From: Bog-756 sp963741055
GTDB lineage: Bacteria > Actinomycetota > Acidimicrobiia > Acidimicrobiales > RAAP-2
Assembly: GCA_963741055.1 (NCBI GenBank)
Contig: CAVUGU010000003.1
Location: forward strand, 43,199-107,198
Reading direction: 5' to 3'
DNA: 64,000 nucleotides
Below are positions 8,611-17,431 of the stretch, one piece after another (position 1 is the stretch's first letter; every line of letters starts with the position of its first letter). A program made the position numbers and the translations under genes. The notes under the pieces were generated by a model. It saw only the letters and a list, made by a program, of their open reading frames with translations. It was not told the DNA's origin and ran no database searches.

Positions 8611-8650
8611 CTGACAACACCCTGAAGGTGGGTTAAGAAATTCCGAAGAA
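8611..8650 (-). promoter_or_regulatory. Tandem 11-bp direct repeats upstream of the redox module
   Basis: On the plus strand CTGA occurs at 8611 and 8622, and AAGAA at 8635 and 8646; both pairs are exactly 11 bp apart. Such spacing is typical of binding sites of OmpR/PhoB-type regulators, one of which is encoded at 9966-10634. The repeats lie 37-76 bp upstream of the GTG at 8574. Binding by the neighbouring regulator is inferred. Confidence 0.35.
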
Positions 8651-8692
8651 CCAAGCTGAGGTCAGAGGCACTTCGACGAGGGCTCGACCCGG

Positions 8693-8707
8693 CTGAGCCC
8701 GGCTCAG
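8693..8707 (-). terminator. Inverted repeat at the end of the histidine kinase gene
   Basis: CTGAGCC, one C, then GGCTCAG: a perfect 7-bp dyad overlapping the kinase stop codon. There is no T run, so it is at best a weak or factor-dependent termination structure. Confidence 0.3.
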
Positions 8708-9969
8708 GTCGGGACTGGCTCCCGCACCAGAGCGGACGGGTGCGCGCTCACCGCTCGCCAGGTGACCGCCATCCGCGCGCCGCCGAGCGAGGAGGAGCCG
8801 ATCGACCACGACCCACCGGTGGTGCGCACGACCACGTCGGCGATGGCCAGTCCGAGCCCGGTCCCACCGGGCCGCTCGTCGGCACGATGGAACCGGTCGA
8901 GCACCAGATCACGCTCGGACTCGGGAATTCCCGGGCCCGAGTCCTCGACCGAAAGGGTCACCTGTCCACCCGTGTTCGTGACCCGCAGCTCGACGCGGCC
9001 ACCGTTGCCCGCGTACCGGCAGGCGTTGTCCAAGAGGACGCTGATCAGCCGATCGACCGCGTCGCCGTCCGCCCGGATGAGCGCATTCTGCCCTTCGAGG
9101 CGAGGGATCAGGCTCACCGACATGGTGCGCGCGACGGCTTCGAAGCGATCTGCGCAGGCTTCCCCGACCGCCGCGACGTCGACCGTTCGTGTCGTCTGAC
9201 CATCGGGCCGGTCGAGGTCGTCCGCGCGGGCCAGCCAGAGGAGGTCCTCGACGATGGAGCGGAGGCGTCCACTCTCGGAGGAGATCCGTCGAAGAGTCGC
9301 TTGGTAGCTCGTCGTGTCACGTCCACGGCTCAATGCGAGATCGACCTCGGCCTCGATGACGCTCAGTGGTGTGCGGAGCTCGTGGGAGGCGTCGGCGGTG
9401 AACTCGGCTTGGCGCCTCCTGATCTCCTCGATGGGTGCGGACGCGCGCAGTCCGACGACGAACGAACCAGCGAAGGTCACGAGCAAAAGCAGCGCTCCGA
9501 GGAGTGCCTCCGCGACGAGCAGCTCGTTACGAACCTGGTCGAGCCTTGCGACGCTCTCCCCGGCGACCAACCATCCACCCTGGTTCGGCTCAGCTCGCAG
9601 CCGGAAGGTGCTGTCGGCCATCGAAAGTGTGACGGTGCCGGCACTCCAATGCCGCGAGGGCAGAGCCGGCGAGCCCGTCTCCTCGGGGATCGCGACCCCC
9701 GAGGGCAGGATCCTCCAGACGAAGACGGGTGCATCGTCGAGATCGCCTTTTCCGGCTGGTGGAGTGTCGGATGCCGAAGGACGGAAGATCTGGTGGGACG
9801 CGTCCGCCAGCCGATCCGACAAGCGGCCGTCGACCTCGCTACCAAGGTGGTCGACGATCATGAGGTTGACCACGAGCGCGACGACGACGGCGACCGCGGC
9901 GACCACCACGGTGGCACCGGTCGCGACCTTGGCCGCGTGGGCCCACCGGGGCCCACCACGGGTGCTCAT
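8704..9969 (-). CDS. Two-component sensor histidine kinase
   Basis: A 421-residue membrane sensor kinase. A first helix (residues 13-37) and a second near residues 155-178 bracket a sensor region of about 115 residues. HisKA follows with the phospho-acceptor His in FTADASHELRTPLS, then HATPase_c with N box LLDNACRYAG, G1 VEDSGPGIP and G2 GGTGLGLAIADVVV. The stimulus is unknown. ATG at 9969 overlaps the response regulator stop by 4 bp. Position between the cytochrome-b-like gene and the redox module suggests it controls one or both. Confidence 0.92.
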   Translation of the reverse strand: MSTRGGPRWAHAAKVATGATVVVAAVAVVVALVVNLMIVDHLGSEVDGRLSDRLADASHQIFRPSASDTPPAGKGDLDDAPVFVWRILPSGVAIPEETGSPALPSRHWSAGTVTLSMADSTFRLRAEPNQGGWLVAGESVARLDQVRNELLVAEALLGALLLLVTFAGSFVVGLRASAPIEEIRRRQAEFTADASHELRTPLSVIEAEVDLALSRGRDTTSYQATLRRISSESGRLRSIVEDLLWLARADDLDRPDGQTTRTVDVAAVGEACADRFEAVARTMSVSLIPRLEGQNALIRADGDAVDRLISVLLDNACRYAGNGGRVELRVTNTGGQVTLSVEDSGPGIPESERDLVLDRFHRADERPGGTGLGLAIADVVVRTTGGSWSIGSSSLGGARMAVTWRAVSAHPSALVREPVPT

Positions 9970-10634
9970 CCGACGACCAGCCGGTAGCCGGTCCCGCGCA
10001 CGGTTTCGATGCGGGTGTCGGCCGGTGCGAGCTTCGCCCGGAGGCGGCCGACGTGGACGTCGATGGTGTTCGACCCGACGGCGTCCGCCTCGTCGTCCCA
10101 GACCTGGACGGCGATCGTCCGCCGGTTCACCACCGCGGGGGCGCGACGGAGCAGTAGCTCGAGGAGCCCGGTCTCGATCGCGGTGAGTGTGAGGGGCTCG
10201 CCGCGGCGAGTCGCCTGTCGGGTCGCCGGATCGAAGGTGACGTCGCCGCAGGTGATCCGGGGGTCGACCGCGAGCCCGGGTCGTCGCTGGAGGGCGCCGA
10301 CCCGTGCCACCAACTCGGCGAATGAGAACGGCTTGACCAGGTAGTCGTCGGCCCCTTCGTTCAAGCCTTCGACCCGGTCCTCGGTGGCATCGCGGGCGGT
10401 GAGCATGAGGACCGGCGTGCGGTCGCCCCGCGCCCGCATGGTCTTCACCACCTCGAGCCCGCTCTGCCGCGGCATCCGCCAGTCGAGCACCGCAACCTCG
10501 TAGGAGTAGGAGCGGAGGTAGGAGAGCGCGTCACTGCCGTCGAGCACCGCGTCGACGACGTAGCCCTGTTCGCGTAGCCCGCGCTCGAGCACCGACCGGA
10601 GTCCGGGGTCGTCCTCGGCTACCAGCACTCTCAT
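9966..10634 (-). CDS. OmpR-family response regulator
   Basis: A 222-residue two-domain regulator. The receiver domain has the acidic pair EDD at residues 6-8, phospho-acceptor Asp in VLDWRMP, Thr in MLTARDA and Lys in DYLVKPFSF. The C-terminal winged-helix domain ends with GSNTIDVHVGRLRAKL and the recognition region TVRGTGYRLV. The open frame starts at 10682, but ATG at 10634 gives the standard N-terminus MRVLVAEDDPG. Coupled to the downstream kinase by an ATGA overlap. Candidate sites with 11-bp repeats lie at 8611-8650. Confidence 0.94.
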   Translation of the reverse strand: MRVLVAEDDPGLRSVLERGLREQGYVVDAVLDGSDALSYLRSYSYEVAVLDWRMPRQSGLEVVKTMRARGDRTPVLMLTARDATEDRVEGLNEGADDYLVKPFSFAELVARVGALQRRPGLAVDPRITCGDVTFDPATRQATRRGEPLTLTAIETGLLELLLRRAPAVVNRRTIAVQVWDDEADAVGSNTIDVHVGRLRAKLAPADTRIETVRGTGYRLVVG

Positions 10635-10659
10635 CGCGGCGTTGCGCCCATCGGCTCGG

Positions 10660-11343
10660 TCAACCTCCCCGGGTGATGCCACCGGCCGAGAGCCAGTTGG
10701 AGACGGCCGGCAGCATCACGATACCGAGGACCACCCCGAGCACCAGGGTCGCGGCCAGCGCCCAGAGTCGTGCACCGGCGCCGCGAACCTGCCGGCGGGT
10801 GGCGGTGACGAAGTCGGCGGGTGCGAGTCGCGCGGTGTCCAAAAGGTGGGCCACCACGTGCAGGGTCATTGCTCCGAACCAGAGCACGAAGCTCGCTTTG
10901 TGCACGAAGAGCATCTGACTCCGCTCGGAGAGCGGCACGAACAGCAGCGCGATCCCCGAGGCGAACACCACGACGGTGGTGACCACCACCAAAGGGCCGA
11001 GCAGACGCAGCGCGAGTGGTGGCGGTCCACGGCGGCGGTAGGCCGGCGCGCCGAGGTAGTAGCGGGCGATCCGCCATCCGGTGCTCCCGATCTTCACGAC
11101 GACCAGGGGGACGAGGAGCATCCCGATGAAGACGTGAGCGGTGAGAAGACGGTGGATCTTGAGCAACGTGGCGCCCTCCGCGGCGAGGAGGACGAGCAAC
11201 ACCGCAGCGGCAAGGCCGGTGAGTCGCGCATTGGACTCGGTCGCCTGATCGGGGAAGTTCTCGCTGCCGGCAATCGGGTGCGCTCGTGGGCCGGTGTCGA
11301 GGGGTATTGACGTCCTCGGTTCGTCGAGGGGTCGTTCGGACAT
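10660..11343 (-). CDS. Four-helix membrane protein, cytochrome-b-like
   Basis: A 227-residue protein with a polar N-terminal 50 residues and four predicted helices (about 52-70, 76-94, 118-140, 148-170) plus a final helix near 195-217. Histidines sit in KIHRLLTAHVFIGM, FVHKASFVLW and LHVVAHLLDTA, spaced as heme ligands of b-type cytochromes such as DUF4405/cytochrome b561-like proteins. ATG at 11343 is chosen over the longer frame from 11484 because it gives a compact N-terminus. First gene of a likely unit with the two-component system 25 bp downstream. Heme binding is inferred. Confidence 0.65.
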   Translation of the reverse strand: MSERPLDEPRTSIPLDTGPRAHPIAGSENFPDQATESNARLTGLAAAVLLVLLAAEGATLLKIHRLLTAHVFIGMLLVPLVVVKIGSTGWRIARYYLGAPAYRRRGPPPLALRLLGPLVVVTTVVVFASGIALLFVPLSERSQMLFVHKASFVLWFGAMTLHVVAHLLDTARLAPADFVTATRRQVRGAGARLWALAATLVLGVVLGIVMLPAVSNWLSAGGITRGG

Positions 11344-11455
11344 CGGGCCACACTGTGCGCCCCCGACCTGACGGGTCCATGAAATGACCTGCTCCGGCAA
11401 GCGAAAACCGGCCTCTCGGGCGCAAAAATGCTCCGTTGCGCGCAGGTGAGGACGA

Positions 11456-11484
11456 TTGACCCGCTGGTCGGCGCGCCCTAGCAT
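11456..11484 (+). promoter_or_regulatory. Sigma70-type promoter without an obvious gene
   Basis: TTGACC at 11456-11461 and TAGCAT at 11479-11484 are separated by exactly 17 bp, a strong match to the housekeeping promoter pattern on the plus strand. No plus-strand coding gene follows before 14603, so it may drive a non-coding RNA. Confidence 0.5.
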
Positions 11485-11890
11485 GACGCCGACAACAGAA
11501 GGCTCGCACCCAGGGTTCGGCGGAAGGGTGGCGGATTGCGGGCGGGCCTTCGACTAAATCCGCGAGTTGGCGGGCATGGGGAGGGGAGCGGCAACCGTGT
11601 GTTCGAAGCGCCAATGCGTCTGGCCGTCGCCCTTCGGCGCGGGTCCCCGTAGTCGCACCAGTCGTCGTGTACCTTCTCGCGTGTCGGCGGAATCGGCGCC
11701 TCGGCGGTCGGCTTCGCCGTGGTCAAGAGATCGCAGCTGCGAACGGAGCCCTTAGTTCGCGGCTCATCATCCACCGGGTCCCCCGACGCTGGCTGCCCCC
11801 CTGCCCCTCGTGGTAGTCGGCGCCGGGGACCCGGCGGGCACGCTCCGCAGTCGGCAGGGGCCAGGCGAAACCACGGGGGGTACGCCTCTC
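11485..11890. other. Intergenic region without a supported protein gene
   Basis: About 400 bp between the orphan promoter and the leuD terminator hairpin. Short frames here lack family features. Structure is visible: GCGGATT (11531-11537) pairs with AATCCGC (11557-11563), and GCGCC pairs with GGCGC within 11608-11640. No tRNA, known riboswitch or repeat family was recognised. Confidence 0.4.
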
Positions 11891-11891
11891 A

Positions 11892-11923
11892 GCTGAGCGC
11901 CCGACAGCTGTGCGGCGCTCAGC
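11892..11923 (-). terminator. Hairpin at the end of leuD
   Basis: Perfect 10-bp inverted repeat GCTGAGCGCC / GGCGCTCAGC with a 12-nt loop that itself contains ACAGCTGT. It overlaps the leuD stop codon. There is no T tail, as is usual in high-GC actinobacteria. Likely ends the greA-leuC-leuD transcript. Confidence 0.6.
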
Positions 11924-12512
11924 GAGTGGTCGGCAACCAGTCGGGACGCTTCGCCTCGTAGGCCCGGATCTCGTCCTCGAACCGGAGGGTGAGGCCGATG
12001 TCGTCCCAGCCGTTGAGCAGGCGGGTTCTCGTGAACTCGTCCAGGGAGAACTCCGACTCGATGGCGGCCGCGGGCGCTTCGACCGTTGCCCGTTCGACGT
12101 CGATGGTGATCTCCAGCGCCGGGTCCGCCTCGACGGCGTCGAGGAGCGCCCGGCCGGTCTTCGGATCGACCTCGACCGGCACCAGTCCGGTCTTCGTGCA
12201 GTTGTTGCGGAAGATGTCGGCGAAGCGCGGGGAGACGACCGCTTCGAACCCGTAGTCCTGGAGCGCCCAGACCGCATGCTCGCGCGAGGAGCCGATGCCG
12301 AAGTTGGGTCCGGCGACGAGGATGTTGGCTCCCGCGTAGACCGGGTCGTTGAGGACGAAGTCTCGGTCGTCGCGCCACTCCGCGAAGAGCCCGGCCCCGA
12401 AGCCGGTGCGTTCGACCCGTTTCAGCCAGTCGGAGGGGATGATCTGATCGGTGTCGACGTCGGCCCGGTCGAGGGGGACCGCTCGCCCGGTGACCACCCG
12501 TACCGCGCGCAC
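11919..12512 (-). CDS. leuD: 3-isopropylmalate dehydratase small subunit
   Basis: A 197-residue swivelling domain subunit of isopropylmalate isomerase, acting with LeuC in leucine synthesis (2- to 3-isopropylmalate). Typical features are DRADVDTDQIIPSDWLKR, GANILVAGPNFGIGSSREHA and FADIFRNNCTKTGLVPV. The GTG at 12512 shares one base with the leuC stop (TAGTG), so the subunits are translated together. Full length. Confidence 0.95.
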   Translation of the reverse strand: MRAVRVVTGRAVPLDRADVDTDQIIPSDWLKRVERTGFGAGLFAEWRDDRDFVLNDPVYAGANILVAGPNFGIGSSREHAVWALQDYGFEAVVSPRFADIFRNNCTKTGLVPVEVDPKTGRALLDAVEADPALEITIDVERATVEAPAAAIESEFSLDEFTRTRLLNGWDDIGLTLRFEDEIRAYEAKRPDWLPTTR

Positions 12513-13924
12513 TAGCCGAGCTCCGAGGGATCGGCGATGTGGCCTGCAACCGCTGTTGCGGCGGCCACCGCCGGTGACACCAGGTGGGTGCGCCCACCCC
12601 GACCCTGGCGTCCTTCGAAGTTCCGGTTGGAGGTCGACGCCGCCCGCTCGCCGGGCGCGAGCTTGTCGGGGTTCATGGCGAGACACATCGAGCAGCCTGG
12701 CTCGCGCCAGTCGAAGCCCGCCGAGACGAACACCTGGTCGAGCCCCTCGGCCTCCGCCTGCGCCTTCACCCGGTGGGAGCCGGGCACGACCAGCGCGCGC
12801 AGACCACTGCGGACACGCCGTCCTGCCAGCACGGCGGCCGCCGAGCGAAGGTCCTCGATCCGCGCGTTGGTGCACGAGCCGATGAAGACGGTGTCGACCG
12901 AGATCTCACGCAAAGGGATGCCGGCGGTGAGCCCCATGTAGTCGAGGGCGCGAGCAGCCGCGTCTCGCTCGGCCGGATCGGCGAAGGAGTCGACCTCGGG
13001 GATCACCCCGTCGATCCGTGCCACCTGTGCGGGGTTCGTGCCCCAGGTGACGTACGGCGCGAGCGACGAGGCATCGAGGGAGACCTGCTTGGCGAACGTC
13101 GCGCCGTCGTCGGTCGGAAGCGATCGCCAGGACGCGAGCGCCTCCTCCCACTCCGACCCCTTCGGTGCGTGGTCGCGCCCCTCGAGGTAGGCGAAGGTGA
13201 TGTCGTCGGGGGCGACCATCCCCGCGCGTGCGCCCGCCTCGATCGACATGTTGCAGACGGTCATCCGTCCTTCCATCGAGAGCCCACGGACCGCCGCGCC
13301 CCGGTACTCGATGACGTGCCCGCTCCCGCCGCCGGTGCCGATGGTGCCGATGACGGCGAGGACCAGGTCCTTTGCAGTGACTCCCTCGGGCAGCGCTCCG
13401 TCGACGTCGACGGCCATCGTCGCAGGCCGGACCTGGGGGAGGGTCTGGGTGGCGAGGACGTGCTCCACCTCGCTCGTGCCGATGCCGAAGGCCAGTGCAC
13501 CGAACGCGCCATGGGTCGAGGTGTGGCTGTCGCCGCAGACGACGGTCATGCCGGGTTGGGTGAGACCCTGCTCGGGCCCGATGATGTGGACGATGCCCTG
13601 ATTGGCGTCGCCCATCGGGTAGCAGGTGATGCCGAACTCGGCGCAATTGGTGGCGAGCACCTCGAGCTGCTTCGCCGAGACGGGGTCCGCCACCGGCTTG
13701 TCGATGTCCGCGGTGGGAACGTTGTGGTCGGCGGTCGCCACCGTCAGGTCGGGGCGGTGGACGGGGCGGCCGGCCATGCGGAGGCCGTCGAACGCCTGGG
13801 GCGAAGTCACCTCGTGGATGAGGTGGAGGTCGACGAAGAGGACGTCGGGTTCGCCGTCGGTGCCGCGGTGGACGACGTGACGGTCCCAGACCTTCTCGGA
13901 GAGGGTGCGCGGGGAATCGCTCAT
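12512..13924 (-). CDS. leuC: 3-isopropylmalate dehydratase large subunit
   Basis: A 470-residue aconitase-family subunit carrying the catalytic [4Fe-4S] cluster. Cluster cysteines lie in VFIGSCTNARIEDL and PGCSMCLAMNPD; the substrate-site signatures CGDSHTSTHGAFGALAFGIG and HNVPTAD are present. The open frame extends to 14116, but ATG at 13924 gives the standard start and lies only 4 bp after the greA stop. It forms a unit with greA upstream and leuD downstream. No leucine leader peptide was seen. Confidence 0.95.
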   Translation of the reverse strand: MSDSPRTLSEKVWDRHVVHRGTDGEPDVLFVDLHLIHEVTSPQAFDGLRMAGRPVHRPDLTVATADHNVPTADIDKPVADPVSAKQLEVLATNCAEFGITCYPMGDANQGIVHIIGPEQGLTQPGMTVVCGDSHTSTHGAFGALAFGIGTSEVEHVLATQTLPQVRPATMAVDVDGALPEGVTAKDLVLAVIGTIGTGGGSGHVIEYRGAAVRGLSMEGRMTVCNMSIEAGARAGMVAPDDITFAYLEGRDHAPKGSEWEEALASWRSLPTDDGATFAKQVSLDASSLAPYVTWGTNPAQVARIDGVIPEVDSFADPAERDAAARALDYMGLTAGIPLREISVDTVFIGSCTNARIEDLRSAAAVLAGRRVRSGLRALVVPGSHRVKAQAEAEGLDQVFVSAGFDWREPGCSMCLAMNPDKLAPGERAASTSNRNFEGRQGRGGRTHLVSPAVAAATAVAGHIADPSELG

Positions 13925-13928
13925 CGGC

Positions 13929-14411
13929 TCAACCCCCGATGCGCACGATCTCGACGCGGAGCGTCCCGCCGGGCGCCGCGTACTCGACCACGTCGCCCAC
14001 CACCTGCCCGTCGAGTGCCTGGCCGAGCGGTGAGCCCGGGGAAACCACGGTGAGGTCGTCGTGGCGCTCCTCGATCGAGCCGACGAAGAAGTCGACCGTC
14101 TCGTCCTCGGGGTCACCTTCGTAGCGGAGGGTCACCACCGCACCGGGACGCACCGTCCCGTCACCCTCCTCGCCGTCGACGACCGTGGCCGACTTGAGCA
14201 GCGCCTGGAGCTGGCGGATCCTCGACTCCATCTTCCCCTGTGCGTCCTTCGCCGCGTGGTAGTCGCCGTTCTCCGAGAGGTCGCCGAGCGCTCGCGCCGA
14301 CTCGATGGCGGACGCGATCTCCACGCGGCCGCGGGTGGTCAAGTCCTCGAGCTCGGCCTGCAGCCGCTCGTAGGTGTCACGGGTCAGATGGGAGCTCGAC
14401 GTCTCACTCAC
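13929..14411 (-). CDS. greA: Transcription elongation factor GreA
   Basis: A 160-residue factor that rescues backtracked RNA polymerase by stimulating transcript cleavage. The N-terminal coiled coil carries the acidic tip in ARALGDLSENGDYHAAKD and continues to RIRQLQALL. The C-terminal FKBP-like domain includes SPLGQALDGQVVGDVVEYAAPGG in two adjoining parts. GTG at 14411 is the start in line with family length. Being the first gene of a unit with leuCD is unusual and is inferred from the 4-bp gap. Confidence 0.93.
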   Translation of the reverse strand: MSETSSSHLTRDTYERLQAELEDLTTRGRVEIASAIESARALGDLSENGDYHAAKDAQGKMESRIRQLQALLKSATVVDGEEGDGTVRPGAVVTLRYEGDPEDETVDFFVGSIEERHDDLTVVSPGSPLGQALDGQVVGDVVEYAAPGGTLRVEIVRIGG

Positions 14412-14602
14412 GACATCCCAGGCTAACGGCTGTGGCTCGGAGCCGGAATCGCCGGGATCACCTCGGAGCCGTCCGAGTCCGGCTCGACCCACGCGGATCC
14501 GGCGCTCGGGCCCGGCGATCCGGTCGGGCGCGACCGCTCGCCACGCCGACCCGGGAGACCGCGTGGAAAGATCGTGGAGGAGTTCTGCACGAGGAGGGTC
14601 CG

Positions 14603-15732
14603 ATGGCCGACATCCAGGGCACCTGGGACGAGCGGTTCGACATCGTCGGCGAAGACGCTCGCGTCGAGCCTCGACGCGGGCACCGATGTCGGGGCGTGCG
14701 TCGCCGTCTTCCTCCGCGGCGAGCCGGTCGTCGACATCTGGGGCGGCTTCACCGACGAGGAGCGCACCAGGCCGTGGGAGCGGGACACCATCTGCAACGT
14801 CTGGTCGACGACCAAGACGATGACCTTCCTCTGTGCACTGATGCTCGCCGACCGCGGGGAGCTCGACTTCTACGCTCCGGTGTCGAAGTACTGGCCCGAG
14901 TTCGCCGCGGCGGGCAAGGAGCGCATCGAGGTTCGCCACCTGATGAGCCACACCGCGGGCCTGCCCGGGTGGACGGAGCACCTCGAGACCGAGGAGCTCG
15001 CCGACTGGGAGCGGTGCACCTCGCTCCTCGCGGCGCAGGAGCCCTGGTGGGAGCCGGGCACCGCATCGGGATACCACGCGGTCACCCAGGGCTACCTGAT
15101 CGGTGAGGTGGTGCGCCGGATCACCGGCGCCTCCATCGGGCAGTGGTTCGCGAGCGAGGTGGCGAAGCCCCTCGGAGCCGACTTCCACATCGGCCTGGCC
15201 GCTTCCGAGGACGCCCGGGTCGCACCGATGATCCCTCCGCCGCCGATCGACACCGACGTCCGTGCCTCGAAGATGGTCCTCCGCATCTTCTCCAACCCGC
15301 CGCTCGACGCGCGCAACTCGTGGAACGAGTGGTGGCGGAGGGCGGAGATCCCCGCGGCGAACGGGCAGGGGAACGCGCGCTCGGTCGCCGCGGTCCAGTC
15401 GATCGTGGCGGGGCGGGGTGAGGCGCGGCGGCGTGCGTCTCCTCTCGAAGGAGGGATGCGACGCGGTGTTCGACGAGCAGTACAAGGGTCGCGACCTCGT
15501 CCTCACCATGCCGGCCCGGTTCGGCATGGGATACGGACTGAGTACCGAGATGGTGCCGATCGGTCCACGCGCCTGTTACTGGGGAGGCTACGGCGGCTCG
15601 ATCGTCGTCATGGACCAAGACGTCGGCCTCACCGTCTGCTACGTGATGAACAAGATGGCGGCGGGTGTCGAAGTGGATCTGCGGGGCGCGAACGTCATGC
15701 TCGCGGCGGCGGGAGCAGCGGTCGGAGCTTGA
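14603..15732 (+). CDS. Serine hydrolase, beta-lactamase/EstB family (two frameshifts)
   Basis: A class C beta-lactamase-like esterase of about 375 residues. ATG at 14603 follows GAGGAGGG. The start MADIQGTWDERFDIV is in one frame, the middle in a second and the end in a third. Single extra bases near 14653 and 15424 restore LASSLDAGTDVGACVAVFLR and GVRLLSKEGC continuity. The catalytic SxxK motif is in VWSTTKTMTF and the Tyr motif in SGYHAVTQGYLIGEV. Such enzymes hydrolyse short esters or peptides rather than antibiotics. No signal peptide seen, so probably cytoplasmic. Confidence 0.82.
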
Positions 15733-15771
15733 GCGCCATCGAGCCGGCGACCGGCGTGTGGGTGCACGACA

Positions 15772-16896
15772 GTGTCGGGGAGTGATCGGTTGACGGACGA
15801 GCCGAGCGGCGAGCCGAGCGGAGAGCCGAGGACCCGCTCCTTCGAGAAGCAGTTCGAAGAGCAGCAGGAACGGCCGTTCCCGTGGAAGGCGGTCGTCAAG
15901 CGCTCCATCTACATCGGCTTCTCGGGGATCGCGCTCTATCTGGTGGCCCCGAGCGTCATCGCCGTCCTGAGCTCGGCACCCGAACTCCACAAGCTGAGTC
16001 TCTTCTGGTTCATTCCGGCGATCTTCGCCGAGGCAGGCCACTTCGCGTGCACGTTCGCGATCCAGAGGATCGCGCTGCGCACCAAGGCCTGGTTCTCGGT
16101 GATCACCGCGCAGCTCGCCGGCAACGCGATCTCGCTCATCGTCCCGGGCGGCCAGGCCGCGGGCGCCGCCGTGCAGTTCCGGATGCTCGAGCGGAGCGGA
16201 ATGGACACGAGCGACACGGTGGGCGGTTTGACCGCCTTCTCCTTCCTCGGTGTCGGGGGCCTGCTGGCCCTCCCGGTCTTCACACTGCCGGTGGTGCTGT
16301 TCGGGGCACCGGTCAACCGGGGGCTCGCCACCGCGGCGTTCATCGGCGCGATCGGGTTCGTCCTCTTCGTGGCCTTCGGCGCGGTGGTCCTCCTCACCGA
16401 CGGGCCGCTCGTCGCTGCGGGGCGCGGCGTCGAAGCCCTCCACAACCGCTTCTTCCGGAAGCGCCCGCCGATGCACGGCCTTCCCGAGCGGCTGCTCGAA
16501 CAGCGCGACCTGATCCGCTCGGTCCTCGGGCAGCGTTGGCCGGCGGCGACCCTTTTGTCCGCGGGCCGCCTCGCCCTCGATTACTTGTGCCTGCTCTTCT
16601 GTGTCTTCGCGGTCGGCAGCCATCCGCGGCCCTCGGTCATCCTGCTCTCCTATGCGGTGGCCGGAGTGATCGGGCTGATTCCGATCACGCCGGGCGGTCT
16701 CGGGATCGTCGAGGCCAGCCTCACCGGTTTGCTCATCGCCTCCGGGTTGACCCCGGCACAGGCGGTTCTCGCCACTCTCGCCTACCGGCTCGCCTCCTAC
16801 TGGCTCCCGATGGCCGCCGGACCTTTCGCCTACGCGGCCTTCCGCCACCGCTACGGCGAGGCCGAGCACGGATCGGTGTCGCCTTCGCCGACCTGA
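15772..16896 (+). CDS. Flippase-like membrane protein (LPG synthase TM/UPF0104 family)
   Basis: A 374-residue membrane protein with about eight helices after a 40-residue polar N-terminus. Family features are NAISLIVPGGQAAGAAVQF, SYAVAGVIGLIPITPGGLGI and VEASLTGLL, as in lysylphosphatidylglycerol synthase transmembrane regions and related putative lipid flippases. There is no catalytic aminoacyl-PG domain. The GTG at 15772 is used; TTG at 15790 is an alternative. The substrate cannot be told. Confidence 0.8.
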   Translation: MSGSDRLTDEPSGEPSGEPRTRSFEKQFEEQQERPFPWKAVVKRSIYIGFSGIALYLVAPSVIAVLSSAPELHKLSLFWFIPAIFAEAGHFACTFAIQRIALRTKAWFSVITAQLAGNAISLIVPGGQAAGAAVQFRMLERSGMDTSDTVGGLTAFSFLGVGGLLALPVFTLPVVLFGAPVNRGLATAAFIGAIGFVLFVAFGAVVLLTDGPLVAAGRGVEALHNRFFRKRPPMHGLPERLLEQRDLIRSVLGQRWPAATLLSAGRLALDYLCLLFCVFAVGSHPRPSVILLSYAVAGVIGLIPITPGGLGIVEASLTGLLIASGLTPAQAVLATLAYRLASYWLPMAAGPFAYAAFRHRYGEAEHGSVSPSPT

Positions 16897-16958
16897 GCGG
16901 AGCCGCACCGAAGCTCCGGGCGCCGTCGGTCCCGCGGGGCCCTCGGTACACTCGCGTC

Positions 16959-17431
16959 ATGCGGATCGCCGTCGGCTCGGACCACGCGGGCTACACCTTG
17001 AAGGCCACGCTCGCCAAGCACCTGGCCGACGCGGGACACCAGGTCATCGACCTCGGCACCGACTCTCCCGACGTCTCCGTCGACTACCCGGAGTTCGGGG
17101 TCGCGGTCGGTGAGGCCGTGGCCGGTGGCACCGCGGACCGCGGGGTCTGCGTCTGCGCGACCGGCGTCGGCATCGGCATCGCGGCCAACAAGGTGACCGG
17201 CATCAGAGCTGCCGTCGTGCACGACGCGACCACCGCGTCGTTCGCGCGGCGCCACAACGACGCCAACGTGATCTGTCTCGGCGGGCGGGTGACCGGCGAG
17301 CTGGTCGCACTCGATGCGCTCGACGCCTTCTTCGCGGCGGAGTTCGAAGCGGGCCGGCACGAGCGGCGCCTCCGGGAGATCGACGCGTACGAGGCAACCG
17401 TGCGGCGACCGACGCGGAGCCGCTCCGATGA
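16959..17431 (+). CDS. rpiB: Ribose-5-phosphate isomerase B (frameshift near the end)
   Basis: Interconverts ribose 5-phosphate and ribulose 5-phosphate. ATG at 16959 begins MRIAVGSDHAGYTLKATLA; the family motifs GVCVCATGVGIGIAANK and HDATTASFARRHNDANV follow. As written the frame runs past its normal end into glyA. One missing G near 17402 restores the ending ATDAEPLR followed by TGA at 17429-17431, which overlaps the glyA ATG (ATGA). That gives 157 residues, the normal size. The coupling to glyA and the shared orientation suggest one transcript. Confidence 0.88.
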
